Notes: generated from the letters alone by a model not told the origin. 38,343 nucleotides of DNA from JANOXC01 sp031418215 (GCA_031418215.1 JANOXC010000203.1:1-38343); one strand, 5' to 3'. Positions 1-8,300 are shown, counted from the stretch's first letter. Made by a program: numbers and translations.

Positions 1-276
1 ATACTGGGCGAACATTTAGGACAACTTTTTACCATTGCATGGACAGTGATGATGACCATTTCATTTGCCAAATTAAAACTGATGCCAAAATGGGTAAACT
101 GGTTGGGGATTATCAGTGGTGCTATTTACCTGCTGGCACAAGCTGAATTATTTGCAACAGTAATAAAAGGTTTTCCTGTATGGGATATGGCTGGCTTTAT
201 TGGAAGTACACTCTGGTTGGTTTGGCTTATCATAGTGGGCGTTATGTTTATTAAAAAAAGAAATCAAAATTTATAA
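1..276 (+). CDS. DUF4386-like membrane protein, 3' end only
   Basis: The reading frame is already open at base 1 (I-L-G-E-H-L-G-Q...) and ends at 276, so this is the C-terminal 91 residues of a gene that begins outside the window. Two hydrophobic segments are visible (about residues 36-52 and 67-85), with PKWVNWLGIISGAIYLLAQ and a terminal WLVWLIIVGVMFIKKR followed by a short basic tail. This pattern fits the last two helices of DUF4386-type multipass inner-membrane proteins, whose function is unknown. The internal ATG codons at 46-51 are not needed as starts. The gene lies directly upstream of the first attC-like inverted repeat, so it may be the last gene of a preceding cassette. The family call rests on pattern recognition only. 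Confidence 0.6.
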   Translation: MLGEHLGQLFTIAWTVMMTISFAKLKLMPKWVNWLGIISGAIYLLAQAELFATVIKGFPVWDMAGFIGSTLWLVWLIIVGVMFIKKRNQNL

Positions 277-380
277 CATGAGGCTTATTACCAAAACTTA
301 AAATTGGAATGGTATTAGACAACTATGCTGAAAAGTTTAAATATCTATTAGAATAATTTAATTTTGTAATTGACAAATAC

Positions 381-522
381 TGCCAGCAGGTAACAGCAAC
401 TACAAAAAATTGGCGGTCAGTCGTTAAATGAACATCTGTGCTTCGTATCAATTTCATTGGTGGCAGACAGTTTTCGTGCCCGAAATCGCCAACTTCTTGT
501 AGCCGCAAACCATCGTTAGCAG
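381..522. repeat. attC-like imperfect inverted repeat, site A
   Basis: The left arm (381-416) contains CTACAAAAAATTGGCGG. The right arm (487-522) contains CGCCAACTTCTTGTAG, and the two pair almost completely over about 16 bases. The outer ends read GGTAACAGC on the left and CGTTAGCAG on the right. The central part (421-480) includes TAAATGAACA and TGCTTCG, which recur in site C. Bent palindromes with GCTAAC/GTTAGC-like ends are the hallmark of integron attC sites, so the recombination role is inferred. It fills the gap between the DUF4386 and first VOC genes. The antisense frame across 323-634 looks like a by-product of the palindrome. Confidence 0.6.
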
Positions 523-602
523 TAATCGTTCCGCTCCGATTAAGCATTGTATTAACTTGAAACATTTTGCATCTTATAACTTCGCTTAACATTCCAACAA
601 TT

Positions 603-1031
603 GTGAAACCAATTATTGACCATATACAAATCACTGTTAAAGAACTTGAAATCGCAGAACCTTTCTATGATAAGTTTCTACCAATTCTTGGATTTGATAT
701 TAAACGCAAAACAAAAGGCAGAGTAGCAAAACATGAATTTGATGTAATAGAATATTACCACCCGTTGTTAATATTTGGAATCAATTCCCCAAGAGATGAA
801 TTTAAAGACGACATTATTCACAGAAGAAAACCAGGAGCATTGCATCATCTTGCATTTAAAGCAGAATCGTGCGAAGAGGTTGATGCAATTTATTTGCAGA
901 TAAAGGAAATTGGTGCGAACATAATTGAAGAACCAAAATATTTTCCTCAACATGGCGAAAGTTATTACGCTCTTTTTTTTAAAGACATAGAGGGGATAAA
1001 ATATGAAATTGTTTATGATGTACGAAAATAA
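603..1031 (+). CDS. VOC superfamily (glyoxalase/bleomycin-resistance-like) protein
   Basis: This protein of about 142 residues has one complete vicinal-oxygen-chelate fold. It opens with PIIDHIQITVKELEIAEPFY, where the His is a usual first metal ligand. GALHHLAFKA gives the second His, and the end reads KYEIVYD, where Glu is the usual last ligand. Such proteins act on small molecules (glyoxalase, dioxygenase or antibiotic binding), and nothing here names the substrate. I chose the GTG at 603 because VOC proteins normally start just before the I-D-H motif; a TTG at 567 in the same frame would add 12 residues. No Shine-Dalgarno is evident. It lies alone between attC-like sites A and B, as a single-gene cassette would. 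Confidence 0.75.
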   Translation: MKPIIDHIQITVKELEIAEPFYDKFLPILGFDIKRKTKGRVAKHEFDVIEYYHPLLIFGINSPRDEFKDDIIHRRKPGALHHLAFKAESCEEVDAIYLQIKEIGANIIEEPKYFPQHGESYYALFFKDIEGIKYEIVYDVRK

Positions 1032-1120
1032 ATCCATTGTGCAAGCGCAAACAGTCGACAACGCCTTGAAAAAACTTTTGTGCAGACTTCATACATTTAT
1101 GCTTCGTGGCGAGAGTACGA

Positions 1121-1320
1121 CTGCTAATAACAGTAAGATTAAAAGAAATTAAAAAAGAAATGCTTTGAGAGGTAAACGAAGAGTTGAGCTTCTAATAAAC
1201 AATGTAGGTAAACGAATCCCAAGGCCTCGGGATGCTTCTATCCCGATAGCTATCGGGACCTTCTGTTTTTTACTTCTCAACGCCTGGCTCGCGTTTTCCC
1301 TTCTTCGCTAGCGGTCAATG
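1121..1320. repeat. attC-like imperfect inverted repeat, site B
   Basis: The left arm (1121-1180) runs from CTGCTAATAACAGTAAG to TGCTTTGAGAGGTAAAC. The right arm (1266-1320) begins TTTTTTACTTCTCAACGC and ends CTTCGCTAGCGGTC, and its first part pairs with TGCTTTGAGAGGTAAA. The left arm is clearly homologous to the left arm of site D (4327-4380). The right arm is about 90% identical to the right arm of site C (2134-2184). GAGCTTCTAATAAAC, just inside the left arm, recurs in sites C and D. A separate palindromic element sits in the centre. The attC-like role is inferred. Confidence 0.6.
1223..1260. repeat. REP-like palindrome inside site B
   Basis: Bases 1242-1257 are a perfect 16-base palindrome, CCCGATAGCTATCGGG. 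It is preceded by a second small hairpin in which CGGGAT (1228-1233) and ATCCCG (1240-1245) flank GCTTCT. I recall this CCCGATAGCTATCGGG core as a recurrent intergenic element in Bacteroidota chromosomes, but I cannot check that here. It occurs once in this window and sits in the loop of attC-like site B, so it looks like an insertion into an existing palindrome. Confidence 0.6.
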
Positions 1321-1388
1321 TAAAAAGACAGAAAGTTGCCATAACGGACAAATGGAATTTTAAAATATAAACCTAAAAAGGAGAAATT

Positions 1389-1736
1389 ATGACAATCAAA
1401 GGCGCTAACATTACAATTAATTTGAAGGACTTGAATAAATCTATCGCATTTTATGAATCCATCGGTTTGACAGTAAATAATGGTTGGGGCAATCACTATG
1501 TGCAACTGACAGCACCTGGTATTGTTATCGGACAGCATCCAGCTAGCAATGGTAATCTGACTGACAATTCTGGAAATCTTTCAATTGGTTTCACAACGGA
1601 TGATTTTGAAGAAACAAAATCTTCTTTAGAAAAATTAGCAATCGATATAATGGAAAGAAGCGAAGAAGGCGGTCAATTTCTACATTTTAACGACCCTGAC
1701 GGAACTACTATATATTTTATAAAACTAAAATGGTAA
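1389..1736 (+). CDS. VOC family protein, small single-domain
   Basis: This 115-residue protein begins MTIKGANITINLKDLNKSI and has the FYESIGLTV segment typical of glyoxalase-fold proteins. It ends with LHFNDPDGTTIYFIKLKW, the last strand of the fold, where the usual metal-binding Glu is not evident. It may therefore bind a ligand rather than catalyse metal-dependent chemistry. An AAAAGGAG stretch at 1377-1384, five bases before the ATG, is a strong Shine-Dalgarno, which is unusual for Bacteroidota and supports this start. It is followed 85 bases later by the KOW gene, and the two appear to share one cassette between sites B and C. The substrate is unknown. Confidence 0.75.
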   Translation: MTIKGANITINLKDLNKSIAFYESIGLTVNNGWGNHYVQLTAPGIVIGQHPASNGNLTDNSGNLSIGFTTDDFEETKSSLEKLAIDIMERSEEGGQFLHFNDPDGTTIYFIKLKW

Positions 1737-1821
1737 ACACATTTATTTTAAAACAAAATCGATAACCAAGCAAATTAAACTATCTCAATATTGATAATGT
1801 TAGCAACCAAATCATCAGAGC

Positions 1822-2025
1822 ATGAAAATTAAAGAGACAGAAAAATTAAATGATGGTGACCATTGTATTGTTGTCGCTGGAACCCATGTCGGAAAATCTG
1901 GCATCGTGAGAGACATTAATAAAAGCAAAACAGGTCATATTACAATAACAGTTGAACAAAAAAACGGAGTTCGATTCAAAACACTTGGTAAGAATGTGGC
2001 CGTTCAATCAAGTGACAAAACATAA
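1822..2025 (+). CDS. Small KOW-motif protein
   Basis: This 67-residue protein is essentially one KOW/SH3-like barrel: LNDGDHCIVVAGTHVGKSG followed by IVRDINKSKTGHITITVEQ and a final strand near KTLGKNVAV. KOW domains in ribosomal protein L24 and NusG bind RNA or protein. A free-standing version has no assigned role, and I do not infer one. The upstream gap (1737-1821) holds CGATAACC (1760-1767) and ATGTTAGC (1797-1804), possibly a very degenerate small attC-like boundary, but the arms do not pair convincingly. Site C follows the stop codon. Confidence 0.65.
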   Translation: MKIKETEKLNDGDHCIVVAGTHVGKSGIVRDINKSKTGHITITVEQKNGVRFKTLGKNVAVQSSDKT

Positions 2026-2063
2026 AATGAAGTTAACGGAAGGCAGACAAATAACAAAACATC

Positions 2064-2184
2064 AAACCGCTAAATAACCTACAAGAAATTGACGGTTTGC
2101 GCTAATGAACAGTAGGGCTTCTAAACACTTCTTTTTTTTACTTCTCAACGCTTGGCCCGCGTTCTCCCTTCTTCGTTATCGGTA
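2064..2184. repeat. attC-like imperfect inverted repeat, site C
   Basis: The left part (2064-2128) reads AAACCGCTAAATAACCTACA, then AGAAATTGACGGTTTGCGC and AATGAACAGTAGGGCTTCTAA. The CTACAAgAAATTGaCGGT and ATGAACA portions match site A (400-435). AAACCG...CGGTTT (2064-2097) is itself a small hairpin. The right arm (2134-2184) matches site B's right arm with about five differences over 50 bases, ending CTTCGTTATCGGT. Site C therefore combines an A-type left half with a B-type right half. The attC-like function is inferred. Confidence 0.6.
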
Positions 2185-2225
2185 ATTCTTGGAGACACTT
2201 TATTAACAACAACTGAGCAATTTAA

Positions 2226-2837
2226 ATGGACAATAAATATTCAATACGACTAATTACCGAAAGCGATGCCAACGAAGTTTTAGAAATCTATAAACCGTAT
2301 GTGCTTAACACCATCATTTCTTTTGAGTATGAAGTGCCGACATTAGAAGAATATTTACAACGGATAAAAATAAACACCGCTGATTATCCTTGGCTGGTTT
2401 GCTTGCATAACAATAAATTAATTGGTTACGCCTATGCCAGCAAACACAGGTATCGGACAGCGTATCAGTGGAGTCCTGAATCAACAGTTTATTTAGCTCC
2501 CGAAGTTCACCGCAAAGGAATCGCTCGAATTTTATACGAAACTTTGTTTTCACTTTTGCAATTGCAAGGACACTTTAATGTATATGCAGGTGTTGGATTG
2601 CCGAATGAAAAGAGTGTTGGTTTTCACAAGGCATTAGGATTTGAAGAAATTGGAATCTTCAGGAAGGTTGGTTTCAAATTGGGTAATTGGCACGACACAC
2701 ATTGGTTTCAACTTCATTTGACAGAACATATTTTAAACCCACCTACTCCAAAGACATTGATTGAGGTGGCAGCAAGTTCAGCTTTTCAATCCATTCTTGA
2801 AACAGCCAATGAAAAGGTGAGAATCATCAACTCTTAA
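2226..2837 (+). CDS. GNAT N-acetyltransferase, phosphinothricin-acetyltransferase-like (ArsN-type candidate)
   Basis: This 203-residue protein carries the full GNAT fold. The acetyl-CoA motif A is APEVHRKGIARILYETL (residues 91-107), and the phosphinothricin/methionine-sulfoximine acetyltransferase signature is present: YRTAYQWSPESTVYL (76-90), LPNEKSVGFHKALGFEEIG (125-143) and KLGNWHDTHWFQ (151-162). Family members acetylate glutamate-analogue antibiotics. ArsN1 proteins of the same family sit in ars operons and acetylate arsinothricin. Because arsR follows 69 bases later and the gene lies in the same cassette as the ars genes, an ArsN-like role is plausible but inferred. A C-terminal extension of about 35 residues after the core is unusual and unexplained. 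Confidence 0.8.
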   Translation: MDNKYSIRLITESDANEVLEIYKPYVLNTIISFEYEVPTLEEYLQRIKINTADYPWLVCLHNNKLIGYAYASKHRYRTAYQWSPESTVYLAPEVHRKGIARILYETLFSLLQLQGHFNVYAGVGLPNEKSVGFHKALGFEEIGIFRKVGFKLGNWHDTHWFQLHLTEHILNPPTPKTLIEVAASSAFQSILETANEKVRIINS

Positions 2838-2906
2838 AAAATATTTTCCAAAAAATTTCCTTGCTTTAAATTCTTTATCGTAATATTGCAATCTAAAAAT
2901 AAATAA

Positions 2907-3239
2907 ATGGGTGTGACTAAGACAGAACATTTTACCGACAAGCAGAACGACATTGCAACTTTGGCAAAGGCGCTGGGACATCCAGCACGAATTGCAATCA
3001 TGGAGTATCTGATGAAAGTTGACGACTGCATTTGTGGCGACATTGTGAACGAACTTCCTCTTTCACAGCCGACAGTTTCGCAACATTTGAAGGAACTGAA
3101 AAACGCAGGACTTATCAAAGGCAGCATTGAAGGCAACACTATTTGTTATTGCATTGATGAGAAAACCTTGACGAAAATTCAAAACTATTTCTCAAACATT
3201 TCTTCCAAATTAGAAAGGAAAAAAAGTAATTGTTGTTAA
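2907..3239 (+). CDS. arsR: ArsR-family arsenite-responsive repressor
   Basis: This 110-residue winged-helix protein of the ArsR/SmtB family has the LAKALGHPARIAIMEYLM opening. Its recognition helix region is LSQPTVSQHLKELKNAGLI (residues 52-70), and the wing is KGSIEGNTICYCI. Cys41-x-Cys43 in DDCICGDIV corresponds to the ELCVCDL-type alpha3 metalloid site, and Cys109-Cys110 at the C-terminus could add thiolate ligands. ArsR proteins leave DNA when As(III) binds, so it probably represses the downstream genes. The DUF6428 gene follows by 19 bases. The call is firm; the inducer is inferred from the Cys pattern and neighbours. Confidence 0.9.
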   Translation: MGVTKTEHFTDKQNDIATLAKALGHPARIAIMEYLMKVDDCICGDIVNELPLSQPTVSQHLKELKNAGLIKGSIEGNTICYCIDEKTLTKIQNYFSNISSKLERKKSNCC

Positions 3240-3258
3240 CTCAAAAAAATCAAACAAG

Positions 3259-3729
3259 ATGAAACTATCAGAATTGAAAACACACTTGAACAATGTATCT
3301 CGAGTAAACTTTGTTCAGCCCAACGGAACTTTTGTTCCCTCTCATTTTCACATCACAGAAGCAGGGCTTGTTTCCAAACATTTCATTGATTGTGGCGGAA
3401 CTGTTCGGACAGAAAAGGCAATCAACTTTCAGGTTTGGACTTCTAAAGATACCGACCACAGACTTGAGCCAAACAAACTTTTGAAAATAATTTCCCGCTC
3501 TGAAAATCTTTTCGGAAACGAAGATTTAGACATTGAAGTGGAATATCAAACCGACACCGTAGGCAAATATGGTTTGGACTTTCAAGACGAAAACTTTTTG
3601 CTTACAGCAAAACAAACCGACTGTTTAGCAAAAGATAATTGTGGAGTTCCGCCAGACAGACAGAAACTGCAATTAGCAGAATTAGAAACTTTGAAATCTT
3701 GCTGCACTCCAGGAGGCGGTTGCTGTTAA
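3259..3729 (+). CDS. DUF6428 family protein with Cys-rich tail
   Basis: This protein of 156 residues begins MKLSELKTHLNNVSRVNFVQ and continues with a FVPSHFHITEAGLVSKHFID segment and a TAKQTDCLAKDNCG segment. It ends in SCCTPGGGCC. I recognise it as the DUF6428 family that accompanies arsR in Bacteroidota ars operons; its biochemical role is not established. The His, the DCLAKDNC pair and the four C-terminal Cys are candidate As(III) or metal ligands, which is inference. It sits between arsR and the small membrane protein in a tight operon. Confidence 0.75.
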   Translation: MKLSELKTHLNNVSRVNFVQPNGTFVPSHFHITEAGLVSKHFIDCGGTVRTEKAINFQVWTSKDTDHRLEPNKLLKIISRSENLFGNEDLDIEVEYQTDTVGKYGLDFQDENFLLTAKQTDCLAKDNCGVPPDRQKLQLAELETLKSCCTPGGGCC

Positions 3730-3733
3730 GCGT

Positions 3734-3886
3734 ATGACACACATCATTGAATACATTAGCAGACACAAAAGATTTTTGATAATTCTTGCAGGAATTATTT
3801 GCCTGAATTTTATCTACGGCTTTGACGCAAGGTTCACTATCATTAATTTACTTTGGATTTTAATCAGTGTTGTAAAAATAGATTGA
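3734..3886 (+). CDS. 50-residue small membrane protein in the ars operon
   Basis: ATG at 3734 opens a 50-codon frame: MTHIIEYISRHKRFLIILAG, then IICLNFIYGFDARFTIINLL and WILISVVKID, with a stop at 3884-3886. Two hydrophobic stretches (residues 14-29 and 34-47) flank a short polar turn GFDAR, suggesting a helical hairpin in the inner membrane. The stop TGA overlaps the arsC ATG by one base (TGATG), and the start lies four bases after the DUF6428 stop, so translational coupling is likely. It has the wrong size for an Acr3 or ArsB pump, and I see no sequence support for it being a pump remnant. Function unknown. Confidence 0.6.
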   Translation: MTHIIEYISRHKRFLIILAGIICLNFIYGFDARFTIINLLWILISVVKID

Positions 3887-4299
3887 TGAAAAAAGTATTA
3901 GTCCTGTGCACTGGCAACAGTTGCCGAAGTCAAATATCAGAAGGTTACTTGAGACATTTCGCAGGCGACAAAGCAAAAATTTATAGTGCAGGTATTGAAA
4001 CTCATGGAGTAAATCCGAAGGCAATTGCCACAATGAAAGAGGACGGAATTGACATTTCGCAACACACATCAAACAGCATTGACGAATATTTAAGCATTGA
4101 CTTTGATTTTGTAATTACCGTTTGCGACAACGCCAAGGAAAGCTGTCCGTTCTTCCCAACCAAAGCCAAAAAGTTTCATCAAAACTTTCCTGACCCTGCA
4201 AAATCCACTGGGACTGAAGAAGAAATTTTAGAGCAGTTTCGACAAGTTCGACAAATGATTAAAAGCTATTCACAGAATTTTGTAACCGACAATTTATAA
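3886..4299 (+). CDS. arsC: Arsenate reductase, thioredoxin-coupled LMW-phosphatase fold
   Basis: This 137-residue protein reduces As(V) to As(III) in the cytoplasm. The P-loop C8-T-G-N-S-C-R14 is the CX5R catalytic motif of low-molecular-weight phosphatases. Cys80 and Cys87 in VCDNAKESCPFFP are the two extra cysteines of the thioredoxin-linked ArsC disulfide relay. The C-terminal FPDPA (101-105) and GTEEEILEQFRQVRQMI are also diagnostic. I chose the ATG at 3886 because the protein then begins MKKVLVLCTGNSCRS and the start overlaps the preceding stop; a TTG/ATG-type start at 3853 would add 11 unlikely residues. The product, As(III), normally needs an efflux pump, and none is visible in this window. 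Confidence 0.9.
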   Translation: MKKVLVLCTGNSCRSQISEGYLRHFAGDKAKIYSAGIETHGVNPKAIATMKEDGIDISQHTSNSIDEYLSIDFDFVITVCDNAKESCPFFPTKAKKFHQNFPDPAKSTGTEEEILEQFRQVRQMIKSYSQNFVTDNL

Positions 4300-4326
4300 C
4301 GACGGAACAATCAACGAAGGAAGAAG

Positions 4327-4410
4327 AGCTAACGAGAGTAAGATTATAGGAAATATAAAAAAAAGGGCTTTGTTCGGTAATCAAGCAGTAGTGCTTCTAA
4401 CAAAGTTCGG
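4327..4410. repeat. attC-like half site D
   Basis: GAGCTAACGAGAGTAAGATTA through AAAAGGGCTTTGTTCGGTAA (4327-4380) is homologous to the left arm of site B (1121-1175). It is followed by GCAGTAGTGCTTCTAACAAA, which matches the inner segment of sites B and C. No right arm of the TTACTTCTCAACGC type follows, and no GTTAGC end is seen before the YceI-like gene. This looks like the left half of a site and would mark the right boundary of the cassette-like region. Confidence 0.5.
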
Positions 4411-4535
4411 GTAATAGATCATTTGGATTTTACAAAACTCCTCTTTAAATTTACTAATCAAAAAGAAGCTATTAATTTTAAGATATTTTCTCACTACCGG
4501 TGAGCGTCATTTAAAAATTCAAAATCAACTTGTTT

Positions 4536-5132
4536 ATGAGAAAATTATATATTAAAGTGATTTTTTGTTTGTTGTTAACGCAATCAAGTTATTCTCAAGG
4601 TGTTCTTCAATCGAAGATCTTTCTTGAAACATGCTACAATAAGTCTGATTGCTTCATGATTAGTAATTCGGGTCTTATATTTCTTAATGGCACTACTGGT
4701 GAGTTTTTGGTACAAGTTGACTTTAATAAATTCAAAATAGGGAACGATACATTAGATGATTGGCTCAATAATTTATCTAAGACATATTTAATTTTTAAGG
4801 GGCAGCTTGATCCGGTTGATTTAGGTATTATGATTGGCACAAATAATCAAGGTTCAAAGCCAACTGTTGTGAATGGCACATTAAGTTTCAATGGCATCTC
4901 AAAGCCATATAAAATCGAGATTTACTATTCAGGAAGTTATCAGGAGACGATTGTAAATAGTGAGCAGCATTATCGTGATCGAGCAACAATCAATATGCAA
5001 ATAGCTTTTCATGCTAAAGACTTTAATATCGGAGACAGGAAGCACCATTATACAAAAACAATTCATTTGGCAATTTCCCGAGGGTTTGTAAATGAATGGG
5101 TTCCTGAAATAGATTTTTTTATTAAAAAGTAA
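4536..5132 (+). CDS. Secreted YceI-like protein
   Basis: This protein of about 198 residues has a clear signal peptide (MRKLYIKVIFCLLLTQSSYS, cleavage near SYSQG). The body has alternating strands, with segments such as GEFLVQVDFNKFKIGND, VVNGTLSFNGISKPYKIEI and INMQIAFHAKDFNI that resemble the YceI lipocalin-like beta-barrel. YceI folds bind isoprenoid or lipid ligands in the periplasm. The match is divergent and I place it by pattern only. ATG 4536 gives a clean signal peptide; a TTG two codons earlier is less likely. It stands alone, just outside the cassette-like region. A short inverted repeat CTCAC-tACCG-GTGAG (4491-4505) lies upstream. Confidence 0.5.
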   Translation: MRKLYIKVIFCLLLTQSSYSQGVLQSKIFLETCYNKSDCFMISNSGLIFLNGTTGEFLVQVDFNKFKIGNDTLDDWLNNLSKTYLIFKGQLDPVDLGIMIGTNNQGSKPTVVNGTLSFNGISKPYKIEIYYSGSYQETIVNSEQHYRDRATINMQIAFHAKDFNIGDRKHHYTKTIHLAISRGFVNEWVPEIDFFIKK

Positions 5133-5283
5133 CTGAAATAAATCACATTTGAGAACTGCAGTGTTTTGTTGTTTATGTATATAGATTTGCCAAAGTGTAT
5201 TCCGCTGGTAAAAACAGAATTTCGCTAATTACCATCCACACAGTTCAATAAATAACTACTGCTTTTCCTGCTTCAATCGCCTT

Positions 5284-5301
5284 AAATTGTATTTTCGCCT
5301 C
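5284..5301 (+). promoter_or_regulatory. Candidate Bacteroidota -7 promoter element
   Basis: TTGTATTTTCGCC about 25 bases upstream of the 5322 start resembles the TAnnTTTG (or TTCG) -7 element used by the Bacteroidota primary sigma factor. No clear -33 TTTG partner is visible at the expected distance, so this is only a candidate. Confidence 0.35.
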
Positions 5302-5321
5302 TCCTTCTAATCAAAATCAAA

Positions 5322-8300
5322 ATGCTTATGAGAAATTATTTTCACTGCCTCTCGCTTGTTGCCATGCTATTTACATTGCCAACCATTGCACAGAATACAA
5401 AATCAGCAGACGCAAAAAAGAACGAAGCTGATTCCGACAAAAAAGATCCCTGGAAAAAAGAAACTTTCGCCGGACTCACATTCCGCGCCATTGGTACTGC
5501 TAAAACCTCGGGACGCGTAGTAGATTTTGCCGTTAACCCTAATAACACTAACGAGTATTTTGTTGCGGCTGCTTCAGGTGGTGTATGGAAGACGTCTAAC
5601 CGCGGAATTACTTACACGCCTGTTTTTGATAGCGAAGGTTCTTACTCCATTGGCTGTGTTCGCATTGACCCAAACAATTCCAATGTAGTCTGGGTAGGCA
5701 CCGGAGAAAATAATAACCAAAGAAGTGTTGCTTATGGCGACGGAGTATATAAATCAGAAGACGGCGGCAAGTCATGGAAAAATATGGGCTTGAAAAATTC
5801 AGAGCACACAGGAATGATTGTCATCGACCCTAAAAATTCCGACATTGTATATATTGCTGCTTATGGTCCGCTATGGAGTGCCGGAGGTGATCGGGGTATC
5901 TACAAAACAACGGACGGAGGTAAAACATGGAAGCAGATTTTGTATGTCAGCGAGAATACCGGATTCAATGAAATTCACATGGACCCACGCAACAGCAATG
6001 TACTTTATGCTGCAGCGCATCAACGCAGACGTCAGGTTTATACATACATCAGCGGAGGACCAGGGTCAAATATATATAAAAGCGTTGACGGTGGGGTAAC
6101 ATGGGACACGTTGAAGAAAGGCTTACCTGAAGTAGATAAGGGAAGAATCGGCCTGGCTATCTCGCCGGCAAATCCTGATTATATATATGCCATCATTGAA
6201 GCATCAGATAAAAAAGGCGGTGTGTTCCGCTCTACCAACCGGGGAGCAAGCTGGGATAAGATGAGTGATAACACCACTGCGGGAAATTATTACCAGGAAA
6301 TATTTTGTGATCCCAAGGACGTTGATAAAGTTTTTTATGTTGACTTCTGGGTGATGGTATCAAAAGACGGAGGAAAAACATTTGCCAAAATCGGTGAGAA
6401 GAATAAACACGTTGACAATCATGCACTGTGGATTGACGACAAAGATACCAGGCATCTTCTTGTTGGATGCGACGGCGGTGTTTATGAAACGTACGACTTC
6501 GGTACGAACTGGGAATTCAAAGCAAACATTCCTATCGCACAGTTTTATAAAGTTGCTGTCGACAACACCCTTCCTTTCTATTGGGTGTATGGAGGTACAC
6601 AAGATAATAACAGCCTTGGAGCGCCTTCACGCACCATTAGTGCAAGTGGCATCACCAATGCCGATTGGATATTTACGCTGGGAGGTGATGGTTACGAGAC
6701 TCAAATCGATCCCGAAAATCCTGATATCGTTTATCCGCAATCTCAATATGGAGGTCTTGCTCGCTTTGATAAGAAGAGTGGGGAAGTGGTTGATATACGT
6801 CCTGTAGAAGGGGAGAACGAACCTGCGCTACGCTGGAACTGGGATTCTCCGTTGCTCATCTCTACACATAAACACACACGCCTTTACTGCGGAGCAAATA
6901 AATTATTCCGTACAGATGATATGGGGAATTCATGGACTGCCATCAGTGGTGATTTGTCTCGGCAGATAGACCGCAATAAATTACCTGTGATGGGAAGTGT
7001 ATGGAGCATGGATGCTGTTGCAAAAAATTCATCCACTGATTTTTATGGTCAGCTTGTTTCCATTGCCGAAAGTTATTTTGATGAGAATCATCTTGTAGTT
7101 GGAACAGACGACGGACTGATTCATGTAACCAAAGACGGTGGTAAATCATGGTCAAAGGTTGACAACATTGCCGGAGTTCCGGAGCGCACTTATGTAAATC
7201 AGATCATCGCATCGCAGCTGGATAAAAATGTTTTCTATGCTACATTCAATCATCACCGGTATGGAGATTTCAAACCGTATGTATACAGAAGTACCGATGG
7301 AGGAATGACATGGTCGCCCATACAGGGAAACCTTCCTGAGCGCGGTAGCGTCTATACCATTGCAGAAGATCATGTAAACAAAGACTTGCTTTTTGCAGGT
7401 ACTGAGTTCGGGGTGTTCTTTACCATCGATGGTGGAAAGAAATGGATACAACTTAAAGGCGGCTTACCAACTATTGCTGTTCGCGACCTTGCAATTCAAA
7501 AACGCGAAAACGATTTAGTGCTGTCAACATTCGGCCGTGGTTATTACATCCTCGATGATTACACTCCGCTTAGAACTATAAAGAAAGAGGACCTTGACAA
7601 AGACGCCTTCATTACACCCATTAAAGATGCATGGATGTTTATCGAAAGCAACACTGAAGTAGGAGGACCGCTAAAAGGCCACCAGGGAGAAAGTTATTAC
7701 AGTGCACCCAACCCTAAAGTGGGAGCGGTGTTCACCTACTACCTGAAAGAAAATCTTAAAACCATGAAAGAAAAGCGACAGGAGATAGAGAAAGATAAAA
7801 TAAAAAAGAAAGAGCCCGTCTATTATCCATCAGCTGATAGTATTCGTTTGGAAGATCAGTATCCTGACCCATATTTGCTTTTTACAATAACGGATGTTGC
7901 AGGAAATGTAGTAAGAAAAATAAAAACCGGAGCAAAGAAAGGACTAAGTCGCATCGTTTGGGATATGCGTTATGCATCACCCGGCCCGGTAAACTTCAAC
8001 AAGCCCGACTCCACCAATGCATACGACCAGCCCGAAACAGGACACCTCGCCATGGCCGGCACATACAATGTTTCGTTAAGCAAATTTGAAAATGGAAAAA
8101 TCACCGAGCTTGCTTCGGCACAACCATTCGTCATCAAACCGCTCAATATTGCATCGCTTCCTGCCACTGACACAAAAGCTTTCGATGTATTTTGCAAAAA
8201 GGTGAGTGAGCTTAGAAGAGCTACTTCAGCTGCTGATTTGTACCGTGGCGAACTGACAAACAAAATAAAATTTATCAAGTCAGCTGTCAATGATGCACAA

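Noticed and set aside
323..634. 103-codon antisense frame upstream of the first VOC gene
   Set aside because: It spans the attC-like palindrome and contains no recognisable domain; such frames arise readily from palindromic non-coding DNA.
1757..1811. Possible fifth small attC-like site between the second VOC gene and the KOW gene
   Set aside because: GATAACC and GTTAGC are present, but the arms do not pair and there is no match to sites A-D, so it is not called.
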